DNA from: CAZAQK01 sp046344715
GTDB taxonomy: Bacteria > Pseudomonadota > Alphaproteobacteria > Rickettsiales > SXRF01
Length of the DNA stretch: 64,000 nt
Assembly (NCBI GenBank): GCA_046344715.1
Contig: JBKDKX010000016.1
Span: 84,095 to 148,094, forward strand
Direction of reading: 5' to 3'
In this document: positions 7,515-16,015 of the stretch, one piece after another
Layout: every line of letters starts with the position of its first letter
Position numbering within the stretch: position 1 is the first letter of the stretch
Notes under the pieces: generated by a model
Told to the model about the DNA's origin: nothing
What the model saw: only the letters and a program-made list of their open reading frames with translations
Databases searched by the model: none
Made by a program: the position numbers and the translations under genes

Positions 7515-9530
7515 TTATCCTTTTTTCATAATGGCGTTTACAACGGCTTCAGCCGTGATGCCAAAATGTTTGTATAAATCTGGCGCTGGTGCTGATGCGC
7601 CGAAGCCGTTCATGCCGATGAAAATGCCATCATTGCCGATGTAGCGTTCCCAGCCGAAACCTCCGGCTGCCTCAATGGCAACTTTCAAAGTATTTTTGCC
7701 CAGCACTTCTTCACGGTATTTTGTTGGTTGTGCATCGAACAATTCCCAGCAAGGTAAGGAGACCACGCGGGCAGTGATATTTTTCTCAGCGAGCTTTTTC
7801 TTTGCTTCAATGGCAATGCTGATTTCAGAGCCGCTTGCGATGAGTGTTACCTTTGGGTTTTCATCAGAAAATTCACACATCACATAGCCGCCGTAGCTGC
7901 ATAAATTATCCTGCGTATATTGACTGCGCACAGACGGAACATTCTGGCGTGTGAGTGAAAGAATGGATGGTGTATTTTTATTGGTAAGCGCAAGCGCCCA
8001 GCATTCTGCGGTTTCCGTGGCGTCCGCTGGGCGGAATACATTCAGGTTAGGAATGGCGCGCAAGCTGGCGAGATGCTCAATCGGTTGATGCGTTGGGCCG
8101 TCTTCACCAAGACCAATAGAATCATGCGTCATTACATAAATCACGCGCTGCTGCATGAGTGCTGAAAGGCGAATGGCTGGCCTGCAATAATCGGTGAATA
8201 CCATGAAGGTACCCCCGTAGGGTATAAAGCCGCCATGCAGGGCGATGCCGTTCATCATCGAAGCCATGGCGTGTTCACGCACGCCGTAATAAATATAACT
8301 TCCGTTATACTGGCTACTGGTCACTGGCAACTGACTCTTTGCCTTGGTATTGTTTGAGCCAGTTAAATCAGCCGAGCCGCCTGCCAGTTCGGGAATGACT
8401 GGGGCAAGGGCGTTTAGCACATTTTCTGATGACTTGCGGGTGGCCTCGTTCGGTGCTGTTTCTGCCAGTTTCTTTTTGAATGCGTCAAACGCTGCCTGCC
8501 AGCCATCGGGCAGTTCGCCTGCTATCTGGCGGCTGAATTCGGATTGGATTTTTCCATCCGCGCTTTCAAAAGTTTTTGTCCAGTCAGTAAATGCGTTGCC
8601 GCCTTTTTTGCCCACATCGCGCCATGCGGATAAAATATCAGCAGGTACTTCAAATTCTGCGTGCGCCCAGCCGAGGTTTTTGCGTGCGCCAGCAATTTCA
8701 TCTTTCCCCAATGGCGAGCCGTGGCATTTCTCAGAGCCTTCTTTGCTTGGCGCGCCGAAGCCGATTTTCGTACGGCAGGCAATAAGGGTAGGGGCGTTTG
8801 ATTTTTTTGCCTTTGCCAGCGCATCGCGCACGGCATCCGCGTTATGGCCATCCACGGATGGAATCACATTCCAGCCATAGGCCTCAAAACGTTTGGTCAT
8901 GTCTTCGGAGGTGGTGAGGCTGGTTGGCCCGTCGATAGAGATTTTATTATCGTCCCATAGCACAATGAGTTTGGAAAGCTTCAAATGCCCCGCGAGCGAT
9001 GCCGCTTCGTGGCTGATGCCTTCCATCAGGCAGCCGTCACCTGCGATCACATAGGTATAATGGCCGACGATATCGTCACCAAATCGCGCATTCAGCATGC
9101 GCTCCGCCAGTGCCATACCCACGGCGTTCGCGATGCCTTGCCCCAGTGGGCCGGTGGTGGTTTCAATGCCGGTTGCGTGGCCAAATTCAGGATGGCCTGC
9201 GGTTTTTGCACCGAGCTTGCGGAATTTTTTGATGTCCCCAATCGTCATATCCTCATAGCCGGTGAGGTAGAGCAGGGCGTATTGCAGCATGGAGCCATGA
9301 CCAGCGGAAAGCACAAAACGGTCGCGATCCGGCCAGTTCGGGTGTTTGGGGTCAAATTTCAGGAATTCAGAGAACAGCACCGTTGCCGCATCTGCCATGC
9401 CCATGGGCATGCCCGGGTGGCCGGAGGCGGCCTTTTCCACCGCATCCATAGAAAGGGCGCGTATGGCGTTTGCCATGTCTTTTAATGAAACAGAAGGAAA
9501 ATCAGATGGTTTGGGCATAAGCGATGGCAT
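7515..9530 (-). CDS. tkt: Transketolase
   Basis: The enzyme moves two-carbon units between sugar phosphates with thiamine diphosphate. With the start at the ATG at 9530 the protein has 671 residues, the normal size. Visible motifs are SGHPGMPMGMAD near the N-terminus, the ThDP motif GDGCLMEGISHEAASLAGH, LIVLWDDNKISIDG, and the second-domain GVREHAMASMMNGIALHGG and THDSIGLGEDGPTHQP. The open frame continues upstream to 9746, but that part would overlap the divergent gene at 9615 and has no family match. Several ATGs (9572, 9560, 9530, 9518) are possible; I chose 9530 for its purine-rich upstream region. A stretch at 8305-8332 resembles a dispersed repeat also found before dapA. Confidence 0.95.
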   Translation of the reverse strand: MPSLMPKPSDFPSVSLKDMANAIRALSMDAVEKAASGHPGMPMGMADAATVLFSEFLKFDPKHPNWPDRDRFVLSAGHGSMLQYALLYLTGYEDMTIGDIKKFRKLGAKTAGHPEFGHATGIETTTGPLGQGIANAVGMALAERMLNARFGDDIVGHYTYVIAGDGCLMEGISHEAASLAGHLKLSKLIVLWDDNKISIDGPTSLTTSEDMTKRFEAYGWNVIPSVDGHNADAVRDALAKAKKSNAPTLIACRTKIGFGAPSKEGSEKCHGSPLGKDEIAGARKNLGWAHAEFEVPADILSAWRDVGKKGGNAFTDWTKTFESADGKIQSEFSRQIAGELPDGWQAAFDAFKKKLAETAPNEATRKSSENVLNALAPVIPELAGGSADLTGSNNTKAKSQLPVTSSQYNGSYIYYGVREHAMASMMNGIALHGGFIPYGGTFMVFTDYCRPAIRLSALMQQRVIYVMTHDSIGLGEDGPTHQPIEHLASLRAIPNLNVFRPADATETAECWALALTNKNTPSILSLTRQNVPSVRSQYTQDNLCSYGGYVMCEFSDENPKVTLIASGSEISIAIEAKKKLAEKNITARVVSLPCWELFDAQPTKYREEVLGKNTLKVAIEAAGGFGWERYIGNDGIFIGMNGFGASAPAPDLYKHFGITAEAVVNAIMKKG
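8305..8332. repeat. Copy of dispersed TTATACTGG-N9-ACTGGCAACT repeat inside tkt
   Basis: The + strand reads TTATACTGG, nine bases, then ACTGGCAACT. The same two blocks with the same nine-base spacing occur at 29832-29859 upstream of dapA, where they form one arm of an inverted repeat. Here the element is translated as part of tkt in a poorly conserved surface stretch. Confidence 0.5.
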
Positions 9531-9614
9531 ATCTTTTTTCTTTATTTCTGACAGTAGCATGTTAAGATTCATCGTTGTAATCAGATTATTAGAACTTCTC
9601 AACGAAAAACGATT

Positions 9615-9917
9615 ATGTCGGACACACAAACACAATCGCCTCTGACCGCCGCCCTTGAGAAGATACACGCCGCGCTTGACCGGCTGGAGGTGGGTGTACA
9701 GCAAAAGTCGGTGGAAAATGGGCATGATGCGCGCGAAAAACAGCATTTAAGCCTGGTGGTGAGCGAGAATAAAGCGTTGCAGGACGAGCAGCAGCGCCTG
9801 AATCAGGCGATAGATGACGTCCAGAACCAGTATGATGACCTGCACAAGGTGGCGGTGAATATTTACGGGCGGCTGGATGATTCCGTGCGCCGGATTACCA
9901 AGATTATTGGTAACTAG
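9615..9917 (+). CDS. Small coiled-coil protein, DUF4164/ZapA-neighbour type
   Basis: A 100-residue acidic and Gln-rich protein, predicted almost wholly as coiled coil (about 10-90, for example ENKALQDEQQRLNQAIDDVQNQ). In alphaproteobacteria a DUF4164-type coiled-coil gene commonly lies divergently next to tkt and is followed by zapA. The position and character match, but no zapA follows here; tRNA-Ala does. A role near cell division is inference from that context only. Confidence 0.7.
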   Translation: MSDTQTQSPLTAALEKIHAALDRLEVGVQQKSVENGHDAREKQHLSLVVSENKALQDEQQRLNQAIDDVQNQYDDLHKVAVNIYGRLDDSVRRITKIIGN

Positions 9918-9960
9918 ATACGTGCGCTGCTAAGTTTTTTATTTTTCCAGCAAATATCGC

Positions 9961-9988
9961 TTGACTAAAACCACGATACGATTAATTT
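9961..9988 (+). promoter_or_regulatory. Promoter of tRNA-Ala
   Basis: TTGACT at 9961-9966 is followed after 16 bases by TAATTT at 9983-9988. The first base of the tRNA is 17 bases further on, a fitting distance for a stable RNA gene. Confidence 0.6.
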
Positions 9989-10004
9989 TCCCGCCTGCCT
10001 ATGT

Positions 10005-10080
10005 GGGGGTGTAGCTCAGTTGGTAGAGCACTTGATTTGCATTCAAGATGTCGCGGGTTCGATTCCTGTCGCCTCCACCA
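10005..10080 (+). tRNA. tRNA-Ala(TGC)
   Basis: The 76-base sequence folds as a standard tRNA with the anticodon TGC in the loop TTTGCAT, the D-arm TAGCTCAGTTGGTAGAGCA and the T-loop GGTTCGATTCC. The acceptor stem GGGGGTG/CGCCTCC contains the G3-U70 pair that marks alanine tRNAs, and the CCA end is encoded. Its last 20 bases are the integration site of the element that follows. Confidence 0.98.
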
Positions 10081-10081
10081 T
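10061..10081 (+). repeat. attL: left direct repeat (3' end of tRNA-Ala)
   Basis: These 21 bases, beginning GATTCCTGTCG, cover the 3' half of the T-arm, the acceptor strand, CCA and one further T. They are repeated exactly at 18035-18055. The bases on either side differ between the two copies, which fixes the borders. Confidence 0.93.
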
Positions 10082-10119
10082 TCTCTTATATAACAATCAC
10101 CTATAGCCTGATTTCAGAG

Positions 10120-10141
10120 GTGTGACATACATGTGTGACAT
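10120..10141 (+). promoter_or_regulatory. Left integrase arm-type sites
   Basis: GTGTGACAT occurs at 10120-10128 and again at 10133-10141, just before the integrase start codon at 10145. The same nonamer occurs twice, plus one variant, near the right end of the element. The pattern fits arm sites of a tyrosine recombinase; the position over the integrase leader would also allow autoregulation. Confidence 0.6.
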
Positions 10142-10144
10142 TGT

Positions 10145-11719
10145 ATGCCATCTCCAAGCTATCTTGTGGCCTCACGCTTTGGCCATTTCTATTTCCGCTT
10201 CCCAATCCCTGCAAACCTCCACCCAGAGCGCAAACAAAGCTGTATCCGTCTATCGTTGGATACGCGCTGCCCTCGTGAAGCGTTGCAATTATCCCGCGCT
10301 CTCAGTTATGTTGGTATTCAACTGCTTCAGAAACCTGAGATTTATAGCATGGACTATCAGGATATAAGGGAGGTGCTATTCGACCACTTCAAGGCCATGC
10401 GGGAACGCATGAAGCAGCGTATCAATACGCATGGTCGCCTGACTGAGCAAGATAAGAACGCATTGCTGAATAATAAGTCGTTATCTGAAGTTGCCTTACA
10501 GGATAAGGATTATAGCCTTGTGGGAACAGATGACCAGATGAATAGCCTGATTGATGATTACGCTTTGCCTATCACTCGCAACAGCCAACATTATAACACG
10601 CTTCAAACTGAGTTCCTTAAAGCCTTCCGTGATTATTGCTCAAGCGTCATGGAATACGATTCACGGTTTGAGGGGTATAACTTCAAGACTGACCCTGCCT
10701 CGCTTGCCATGCAACAGGCTACCAAACGTACTTCTAAGAAGAAGCTGGTAGATGTCTTGGAAGGCTATATTGCTGAGAAGATACGCCTCAAGAAGTGGCG
10801 TATAAACGTAGCGAATGACTATCGCACCCAGTTCAATCTGCTGCTGAAGTATCTGGGACAAGATGCCTCGCTGCATATCTCGGATGATTTAGCCAAAGAC
10901 GTGAAGAACATGCTGCTCAGGATGCCTATCAATGCCAACAAGAAGGCTGAACTCAAGGACAAGGCTATTCACGAGTTAATCACACTGGAAGGCCATAAGC
11001 GGATGAGTGCTCCTACCGTAAGCAAGCATATTGGCACATACAGCACCTTTTATGACTGGGCAGTAAAGCGCAAGGAAACAAGTGAGAATCCTTTTGCTGC
11101 TCTCGTTGATGATGTCAAACAGGTGTACGAAGAACGTGACCCTTTCTCACTGGCGCAATCTAAGGCTATTATCCAAGCGGCATTTGCAGCCAAGAAGCCG
11201 CACCAGAAATGTGGTGTGCTGATAGCTTTCTTTACAGGTGTAAGGCTGAATGAAGTAGCACAACTGGACATAACCGACATTAGGCAGGTGGAAGGTATCT
11301 GGTGCTTTGACATTAACGACAAAGGCGAATTCAAACGACTCAAGAACCCAGCTTCAAGACGTATAGTACCTGTTCACTCCAAGCTAATCGAATGGGGTTT
11401 ACTAGATTACGTTAAAGAAGCTGGCAAAGGTCGCTTGTTTCCTGATTTATCGTATCACCAGAAAGATGGATACGGACGCAATCTAGGTCGTTGGTTCAAT
11501 GATTCTTTGCTTAAGAAATTAGAGATTAAATCGGATAAACTGGTGTTCCATTCTATCCGTCATACTGTTGCAGACCAGCTACGCAATAATGAGGTTGAAC
11601 TCAGTACCATCAAGGACATTCTTGGCCATACGCATGAGGATGTAACTATTGATGTGTATGCAAGTAATTTGCGTAAAGGGCTTATGCAGAAGGCAGTTGA
11701 AACAATTGCTTACAGTTAG
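10145..11719 (+). CDS. int: Tyrosine recombinase / site-specific integrase
   Basis: The 524-residue protein begins with a short barrel-like N-terminus (YLVASRFGHFYFRFPIPANL) as found in integrases with a DUF6538-type leader. A SAM-like core-binding domain follows (about 195-330). The catalytic domain (about 340-510) shows the expected residues: Arg in FFTGVRLNEVAQL, His-x-x-Arg in HSIRHTVADQL, His in LGHTHED, and the Tyr nucleophile in DVYASNLRKG. It probably integrates and excises the element at tRNA-Ala, whose 3' end lies 64 bases upstream. The ATG at 10145 comes directly after two putative arm sites. The gene appears intact. Confidence 0.95.
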   Translation: MPSPSYLVASRFGHFYFRFPIPANLHPERKQSCIRLSLDTRCPREALQLSRALSYVGIQLLQKPEIYSMDYQDIREVLFDHFKAMRERMKQRINTHGRLTEQDKNALLNNKSLSEVALQDKDYSLVGTDDQMNSLIDDYALPITRNSQHYNTLQTEFLKAFRDYCSSVMEYDSRFEGYNFKTDPASLAMQQATKRTSKKKLVDVLEGYIAEKIRLKKWRINVANDYRTQFNLLLKYLGQDASLHISDDLAKDVKNMLLRMPINANKKAELKDKAIHELITLEGHKRMSAPTVSKHIGTYSTFYDWAVKRKETSENPFAALVDDVKQVYEERDPFSLAQSKAIIQAAFAAKKPHQKCGVLIAFFTGVRLNEVAQLDITDIRQVEGIWCFDINDKGEFKRLKNPASRRIVPVHSKLIEWGLLDYVKEAGKGRLFPDLSYHQKDGYGRNLGRWFNDSLLKKLEIKSDKLVFHSIRHTVADQLRNNEVELSTIKDILGHTHEDVTIDVYASNLRKGLMQKAVETIAYS

Positions 11720-11884
11720 AACTCAGTAATTCCTTTCTATATTTGAATTGACGCTAACCAGACGCTGCACTAGCGTTCTGGGTGGAAGTGCCTATGTAGG
11801 TGCTTCTGAGGCTAGTTACCTCTCACATGCGGCCTAATACAGCGTCAGGCCGTTACCAATGATGCTGCTTTCTCACCTTAGGGT

Positions 11885-11955
11885 CGAGGGGGCGGCTGAA
11901 TACAATAGCGCAAGCGAATAAGCTGCGCCGTTCATGTGACGGTAACTATCCCTCG
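11885..11955 (+). other. Possible structured leader upstream of island cargo
   Basis: CGAGGG at 11885-11890 can pair with CCCTCG at 11950-11955, closing a 60-base interior that contains a CCGT/ACGG hairpin. The last two bases overlap the stem of the next hairpin, so the two folds would partly exclude each other. This is a structural suggestion only; the 283-base gap from 11720 to 12002 contains no gene. Confidence 0.25.
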
Positions 11956-11987
11956 GCTGCCAGAGCAATCTGGTAGCCGTTTGTTTA
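11954..11987 (+). terminator. Rho-independent terminator downstream of integrase
   Basis: An 11-bp stem (11954-11964 with 11969-11979, one G-U pair) is closed by a GCAA tetraloop and followed by TTTGTTT. It separates the integrase from the cargo genes, or acts as an attenuator of the gene starting at 12003. Confidence 0.7.
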
Positions 11988-12002
11988 TGGCATGGAGGTA
12001 AT

Positions 12003-12827
12003 ATGCACCAACCGATATTTACAAGGCGTGGAAAGATAGTTCTCGGCATCCTTACAATCCTTGTGGGAATGGGATGGATAATGGCTTCGCTGCCTGACAT
12101 CGAAAGATACTTGAAGGGTACGGGTGAGGATGAGCAACTACGCCAGAAGCATTATAGAGAATTGGTTTTGTACCAGTTGCAGTCGGAGTGGGAATGTTTG
12201 CCTGATTCACAGCAAGAGCGTGAAGCATTCGTGCTGAGAATAATGAAGCGGTTTCGCCCAGATGATTGGGCATTGATGGAATCTGGGCACAAATGGAAGC
12301 AAGAATATGACAAGAAACAACATGCTAAAACATTAACCGTTAAAGAGCGCAAGCATGTCGCAGATAGCTATAAAGCTATCTCGATGGAGCCTCATGTTAA
12401 GGATGTAAGGCGGATACCATACACCTATTATTCTTTGCCTTGGACTAATACCTTGCCACGTTATTTAAGGCTTTCAGAATGTGTAATTAACGCGACAGAA
12501 TCTTGTGAAAAGCCACGCTTTAGCTTCTCGGTAAACAAAGAGTCCGCAGCTATTTATGCAGAATATGAGAACGACTATGTGCGGTGGGAATTGCCCGCTG
12601 CTGCTTGGGAAGATGTATTAAAAGATGGTGAATTCCGCGAGTTAGGGAGGAGCAAGAAGATTAATGAGACTATTGCAGCAATCGAAGAACAGAAACAGCG
12701 TGATTATGCGTTAGAGAAGCAAGCGCGGGATACCGTAATGAAGCTGAGTGCGTCAGCTATTCCCCCTCATCTTGAAGAATCTGCTATCGAGCAGGAATAT
12801 CTGAGGCTCAAGTGCAAGGTGCAATAA
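12003..12827 (+). CDS. Membrane-anchored hypothetical protein in island
   Basis: The 274-residue protein has one N-terminal membrane helix (about 11-30, IVLGILTILVGMGWIMASL) followed by a hydrophilic, largely helical domain rich in Lys, Glu and aromatic residues. I recognise no family. A strong Shine-Dalgarno (GGAGGTAAT) precedes the ATG. The 3' end overlaps the start of the nuclease-fold gene by 16 bases, so the two are translationally coupled and may work together outside the cytoplasmic membrane. Confidence 0.8.
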   Translation: MHQPIFTRRGKIVLGILTILVGMGWIMASLPDIERYLKGTGEDEQLRQKHYRELVLYQLQSEWECLPDSQQEREAFVLRIMKRFRPDDWALMESGHKWKQEYDKKQHAKTLTVKERKHVADSYKAISMEPHVKDVRRIPYTYYSLPWTNTLPRYLRLSECVINATESCEKPRFSFSVNKESAAIYAEYENDYVRWELPAAAWEDVLKDGEFRELGRSKKINETIAAIEEQKQRDYALEKQARDTVMKLSASAIPPHLEESAIEQEYLRLKCKVQ

Positions 12828-13321
12828 TACCAGTTATATGGATAGGGATATTAGCTATCTTACTGGTTGGTATTGTTCCAGCCGAGGCAAGAGATTACCG
12901 AGGTGAAGTGGTTGCTGTGACTGATGGTGATACACTCACCATGAGAGCGGGTAATAACCGTCGGATGATTATCCGGTTGGCCGATATTGACGCGCCAGAG
13001 AAACGCCAGCCATATGGTATGGAAGCAAAGCAGTCATTGGCTGGATTGGCACAAGGACAAGCGGTTATCGTGAACAAACAGACCAAGGATAAATATAGCC
13101 GTACAGTTGGTACGGTTTATCGTTCCAGTGATGCCTTAAACCTAAACCAAGAGATGACCAAGAGAGGTAATGCGTGGGCTTACCGCGCCTACCTACAGGA
13201 CACCTCTATAATCGCTTTAGAACAGGCCGCAGAAGCGCAGAAGATTGGGTTGTGGAGCTTGCCGCCAGAGGAGCGGATTCCTCCTTGGGAGTGGCGTAAA
13301 GAGCAACGGGAATCGCATTAG
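12812..13321 (+). CDS. Exported thermonuclease (SNase)-fold protein
   Basis: A 169-residue protein with an N-terminal hydrophobic signal (about 5-25, ending VPAEARDY) and a staphylococcal-nuclease-like OB fold. Family landmarks visible are VVAVTDGDTLTM, the Arg-containing strand IIRLADIDAPEKRQPYG, DKYSRTVGTVY and NQEMTKRGNAWAYRAY. Ca2+/active-site residues (Asp and Arg of DGDT, RLADIDAPE) are present, so activity is plausible. The GTG start at 12812 has GAGG six bases upstream and lies inside the preceding gene. On mobile elements such proteins could degrade nucleic acid in the periplasm; this is inference. Confidence 0.88.
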   Translation: MQGAIIPVIWIGILAILLVGIVPAEARDYRGEVVAVTDGDTLTMRAGNNRRMIIRLADIDAPEKRQPYGMEAKQSLAGLAQGQAVIVNKQTKDKYSRTVGTVYRSSDALNLNQEMTKRGNAWAYRAYLQDTSIIALEQAAEAQKIGLWSLPPEERIPPWEWRKEQRESH

Positions 13322-13386
13322 AAATGATAAGCTGCCATGTAAGGGTGAAATATCTATCTTTTTACTATAGTACAGTATGTTAAGTG

Positions 13387-13408
13387 CTAATATGCTTCGT
13401 ACCTAGTA
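13387..13408 (+). repeat. 22-bp direct repeat, copy 1
   Basis: The sequence beginning CTAATATGCTTCGT and ending ACCTAGTA is repeated exactly at 14265-14286. It lies about 110 bases before the start of the gene at 13520, in an AT-rich gap. Confidence 0.8.
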
Positions 13409-13519
13409 TAACAGGAGGTTATGGGTTTTGTACCAATATGCTAATTTACTAAAGTAAATATAGGTAAACATAGTACGGTTATATCCCTCCTTCCTGTTCT
13501 TTTAAACTAGGAAGGTTAT

Positions 13520-14224
13520 ATGCAACAAACAATACCCCAAATAAAGCAAAGTCTAAAAGATGCTCAAACTGAAGTTCGTCTAGCAGGAGAAGCAAAATGG
13601 CAAGAAATCAAAGCACATAATCCTCATCTGTCGGGCTTTGAAGTTAAGACTAAACCATATAGTTATAAAAAGCGTCCGGCAGGATTTAACAAGGTCATTG
13701 AACGTTTGATGAGTGAGATATCGTATCCATCTGGGATGAATTATGACTCAGGCGTATCATACACAGCAGGGGCAGACAGAACTCAAGCAGCGATTATAGA
13801 GAGAATCAGGCCATCATTCTCCAATCATAAGATACTACCGAATGTTTGGAATAGAAAGCTTACTAAGAAACAGTTTGAGAAAATGCAAGGGATGGCATGG
13901 CGCAATTTCCGTAAGCCAATTGACATTAAAGGTTGCAAAACGCTTGCTCAGGTCAAGAAACGTATCCAAGCAGCAATACATGCGAATGATGCCACATTTA
14001 CCTTTAAAGGGACGATTGCTATTGACAATAAGGCCGTGATTGTTGGGAAAGATATTTACGCTATCGAAACGAGGAAATCGACTGGCCATGAATACCCTTC
14101 TATTCGGGTTAATATAGGCAATAAACGTGCATGGCTAAGGGTTGATTTGCTACGCTTAATACTGCCATGTAATATGATAATAGCTGAAAACAAGGCAAGT
14201 AAAACGGCTCTCAAAACATCATAG
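13520..14224 (+). CDS. Hypothetical protein bracketed by 22-bp repeats
   Basis: A 234-residue basic, soluble protein with no signal or membrane segment. Lys/Arg-rich patches (SYKKRPAG, NRKLTKKQFEK, VKKRIQAA) suggest nucleic-acid binding, but I find no recognised domain. A good Shine-Dalgarno (AGGAAGG) precedes the ATG. It stands alone, with gaps of about 200 and 290 bases on each side, and the same 22-bp sequence lies upstream and downstream. Lysine codons are mixed AAA/AAG as in the other cargo. Confidence 0.7.
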   Translation: MQQTIPQIKQSLKDAQTEVRLAGEAKWQEIKAHNPHLSGFEVKTKPYSYKKRPAGFNKVIERLMSEISYPSGMNYDSGVSYTAGADRTQAAIIERIRPSFSNHKILPNVWNRKLTKKQFEKMQGMAWRNFRKPIDIKGCKTLAQVKKRIQAAIHANDATFTFKGTIAIDNKAVIVGKDIYAIETRKSTGHEYPSIRVNIGNKRAWLRVDLLRLILPCNMIIAENKASKTALKTS

Positions 14225-14264
14225 AATGTGTAAGAAGCTTGTTGGATAATTGTAAGCGGTATTC

Positions 14265-14286
14265 CTAATATGCTTCGTACCTAGTA
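14265..14286 (+). repeat. 22-bp direct repeat, copy 2
   Basis: Exact copy of 13387-13408, 878 bases further on, located about 40 bases past the stop of the gene at 13520 and 230 bases before the coiled-coil gene. The remaining 290-base gap to 14517 is AT-rich and shows no gene. Confidence 0.8.
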
Positions 14287-14517
14287 ACGATAGAACAGAA
14301 GGTGGTTTATAATAAATATGAAGATTATATCACTATGACTATCAGGTAATGGCCTTGGGGCTAATACACACTAGTTAATTGTTTGAGTAACTAGAAATAA
14401 GTAATTCCCATGCTGGGGGAGCTAATGCATGTCTAGCTTCAGGATTACAATAAGATTGTCTATAAAGTAAACTTATTCTACTAATACTGGAATAAATAGC
14501 CTGATTAGGAATTAATC

Positions 14518-15978
14518 ATGACGTTGTGGGATTGCATAATAGAGCAGATTGGAAACATCGAGAATCAATATAAAGATGTATTCAAGAAGATTGAAGCTGC
14601 TCAAGATGGAAGTAAGCAGCGTTTAAATCTTACTGATGGTATTCCTAATTATCATGAATCTATAAATAGCATCCGAGCAAGGCTAACAACTGCACTTGGA
14701 TTGTTTAAATCATTATTGGGTGTAGATACCAGCAGACTGCTTATTCCAATGCCCTATTTAAATAACTTGAATAGTGGCTTGAGGGGCATTCATGAATCCT
14801 TAAATGCTATTACTGGGTCATTTACAAATCTAGATGCGAATGGTGGAATTGCCAGCATCAATCCATCAAACTGGGATGTATTGAGTGTCAATCAGGCGTT
14901 TACGTTCAACATTGCAGCCCAATTGCAAGCGATAGACAGTCAGCTAGATAAAGCATTGGATGGATTTTATAGTATTCACGGCCTTGTACAAAGGCCAGAC
15001 TACACAGGACTTTCAGACATTGGGGATACACTTACAGGAATTCTCGATGAATTCGCTGAAAGACGTAGCGAAGTCGTGGCGCTGGCAGATGAAGTTAAAA
15101 AGAGTAAGAAGCAAGTTGAGGGTGTAGTTGCCAACGTTAATACACAATTGCAGACTGCTACCGATATTAATAAGCAAATTGATGGAGCCAAGCAAAGTGC
15201 TGATAACAAGCTAAAAGACATTACAACTGCCGAAGCTTCTGTAGTTCTAAAGATGCCTACAATCGAAGATGTGCACACTAAAGTCACTGCACTCAAGAAA
15301 GATGTAGAGGATTACAAACCTCAATTTGAAAAGTTCAAAGAGCAACTTGAGCAGCGGGTGAAGAAGTATACTGAAGGCAATATCGAGCTTGAGAAGTTGT
15401 TAAAATCATTGATAGACCAAGAAATAGAAATCAAACGTATTAATGGCGAAGCTTCAGCAGCATTAAACTTTGCTACTGTAGCGGGTATTGCGAAGGGTTT
15501 TGAAGATAGAAGGGCAGCTCTCGATATAGAATTGAAGAATGCGTATCGCTGGTATGTAGGTGCGGTTGTTAGTTTGTTCGTAACAACAATGGTTCCAGCA
15601 TCCTATGTGGTGGCGATTATATTTAAGTTGGAGTATGTGAAAGACACAACTGAGATAGACTATCATGCACTGGTAACACTCTTGCTGTTGGTTGTGCCAT
15701 CTGCAATTATGACCCGCTTTACTTCGAGTCGCTATAACAGCCTCTTCAGGCTAAGAGAACAGTACGCACATAAATTCTCGATTGCATTCAGTATGGAAGG
15801 GTTCAAGAAGGCACTCAAGGAAGATGAACAAAACAAACTTGTTGCCACTACATTTGCACAGCTTTCAAGCAATAATCCGGCTGACTCAATAGATAATAAA
15901 TCAAGTTCAAGTTCAGAAGAACATCCTTTGCCTATTTGGGAGAAATGCCTTGATTTCATTTGTCCCAGCAAGAAATAG
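14518..15978 (+). CDS. Coiled-coil protein with two C-terminal membrane helices
   Basis: The 486-residue protein has a helical N-terminal domain (about 1-165), a long coiled-coil region (about 170-315, for example KKSKKQVEGVVANVNTQ and EKFKEQLEQRVKK), two membrane segments (about 343-369 and 383-399) and a cytosolic C-terminal tail (about 400-486) with a Ser-rich patch. No signal peptide is present, so the coiled coil probably faces the cytoplasm. I do not recognise the family. It lies 37 bases before the P-loop NTPase gene and is probably co-transcribed. The architecture would fit a membrane sensor or effector worked by the NTPase; this is inference. Confidence 0.8.
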   Translation: MTLWDCIIEQIGNIENQYKDVFKKIEAAQDGSKQRLNLTDGIPNYHESINSIRARLTTALGLFKSLLGVDTSRLLIPMPYLNNLNSGLRGIHESLNAITGSFTNLDANGGIASINPSNWDVLSVNQAFTFNIAAQLQAIDSQLDKALDGFYSIHGLVQRPDYTGLSDIGDTLTGILDEFAERRSEVVALADEVKKSKKQVEGVVANVNTQLQTATDINKQIDGAKQSADNKLKDITTAEASVVLKMPTIEDVHTKVTALKKDVEDYKPQFEKFKEQLEQRVKKYTEGNIELEKLLKSLIDQEIEIKRINGEASAALNFATVAGIAKGFEDRRAALDIELKNAYRWYVGAVVSLFVTTMVPASYVVAIIFKLEYVKDTTEIDYHALVTLLLLVVPSAIMTRFTSSRYNSLFRLREQYAHKFSIAFSMEGFKKALKEDEQNKLVATTFAQLSSNNPADSIDNKSSSSSEEHPLPIWEKCLDFICPSKK

Positions 15979-16015
15979 CCCCCATTTCGTATGGGTGGTG
16001 AGATAAGGTAATGCG

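Noticed and set aside
9531..9746. Upstream extension of tkt to 9746
   Set aside because: It would overlap the divergent coiled-coil gene and adds a basic leader not found in transketolases.
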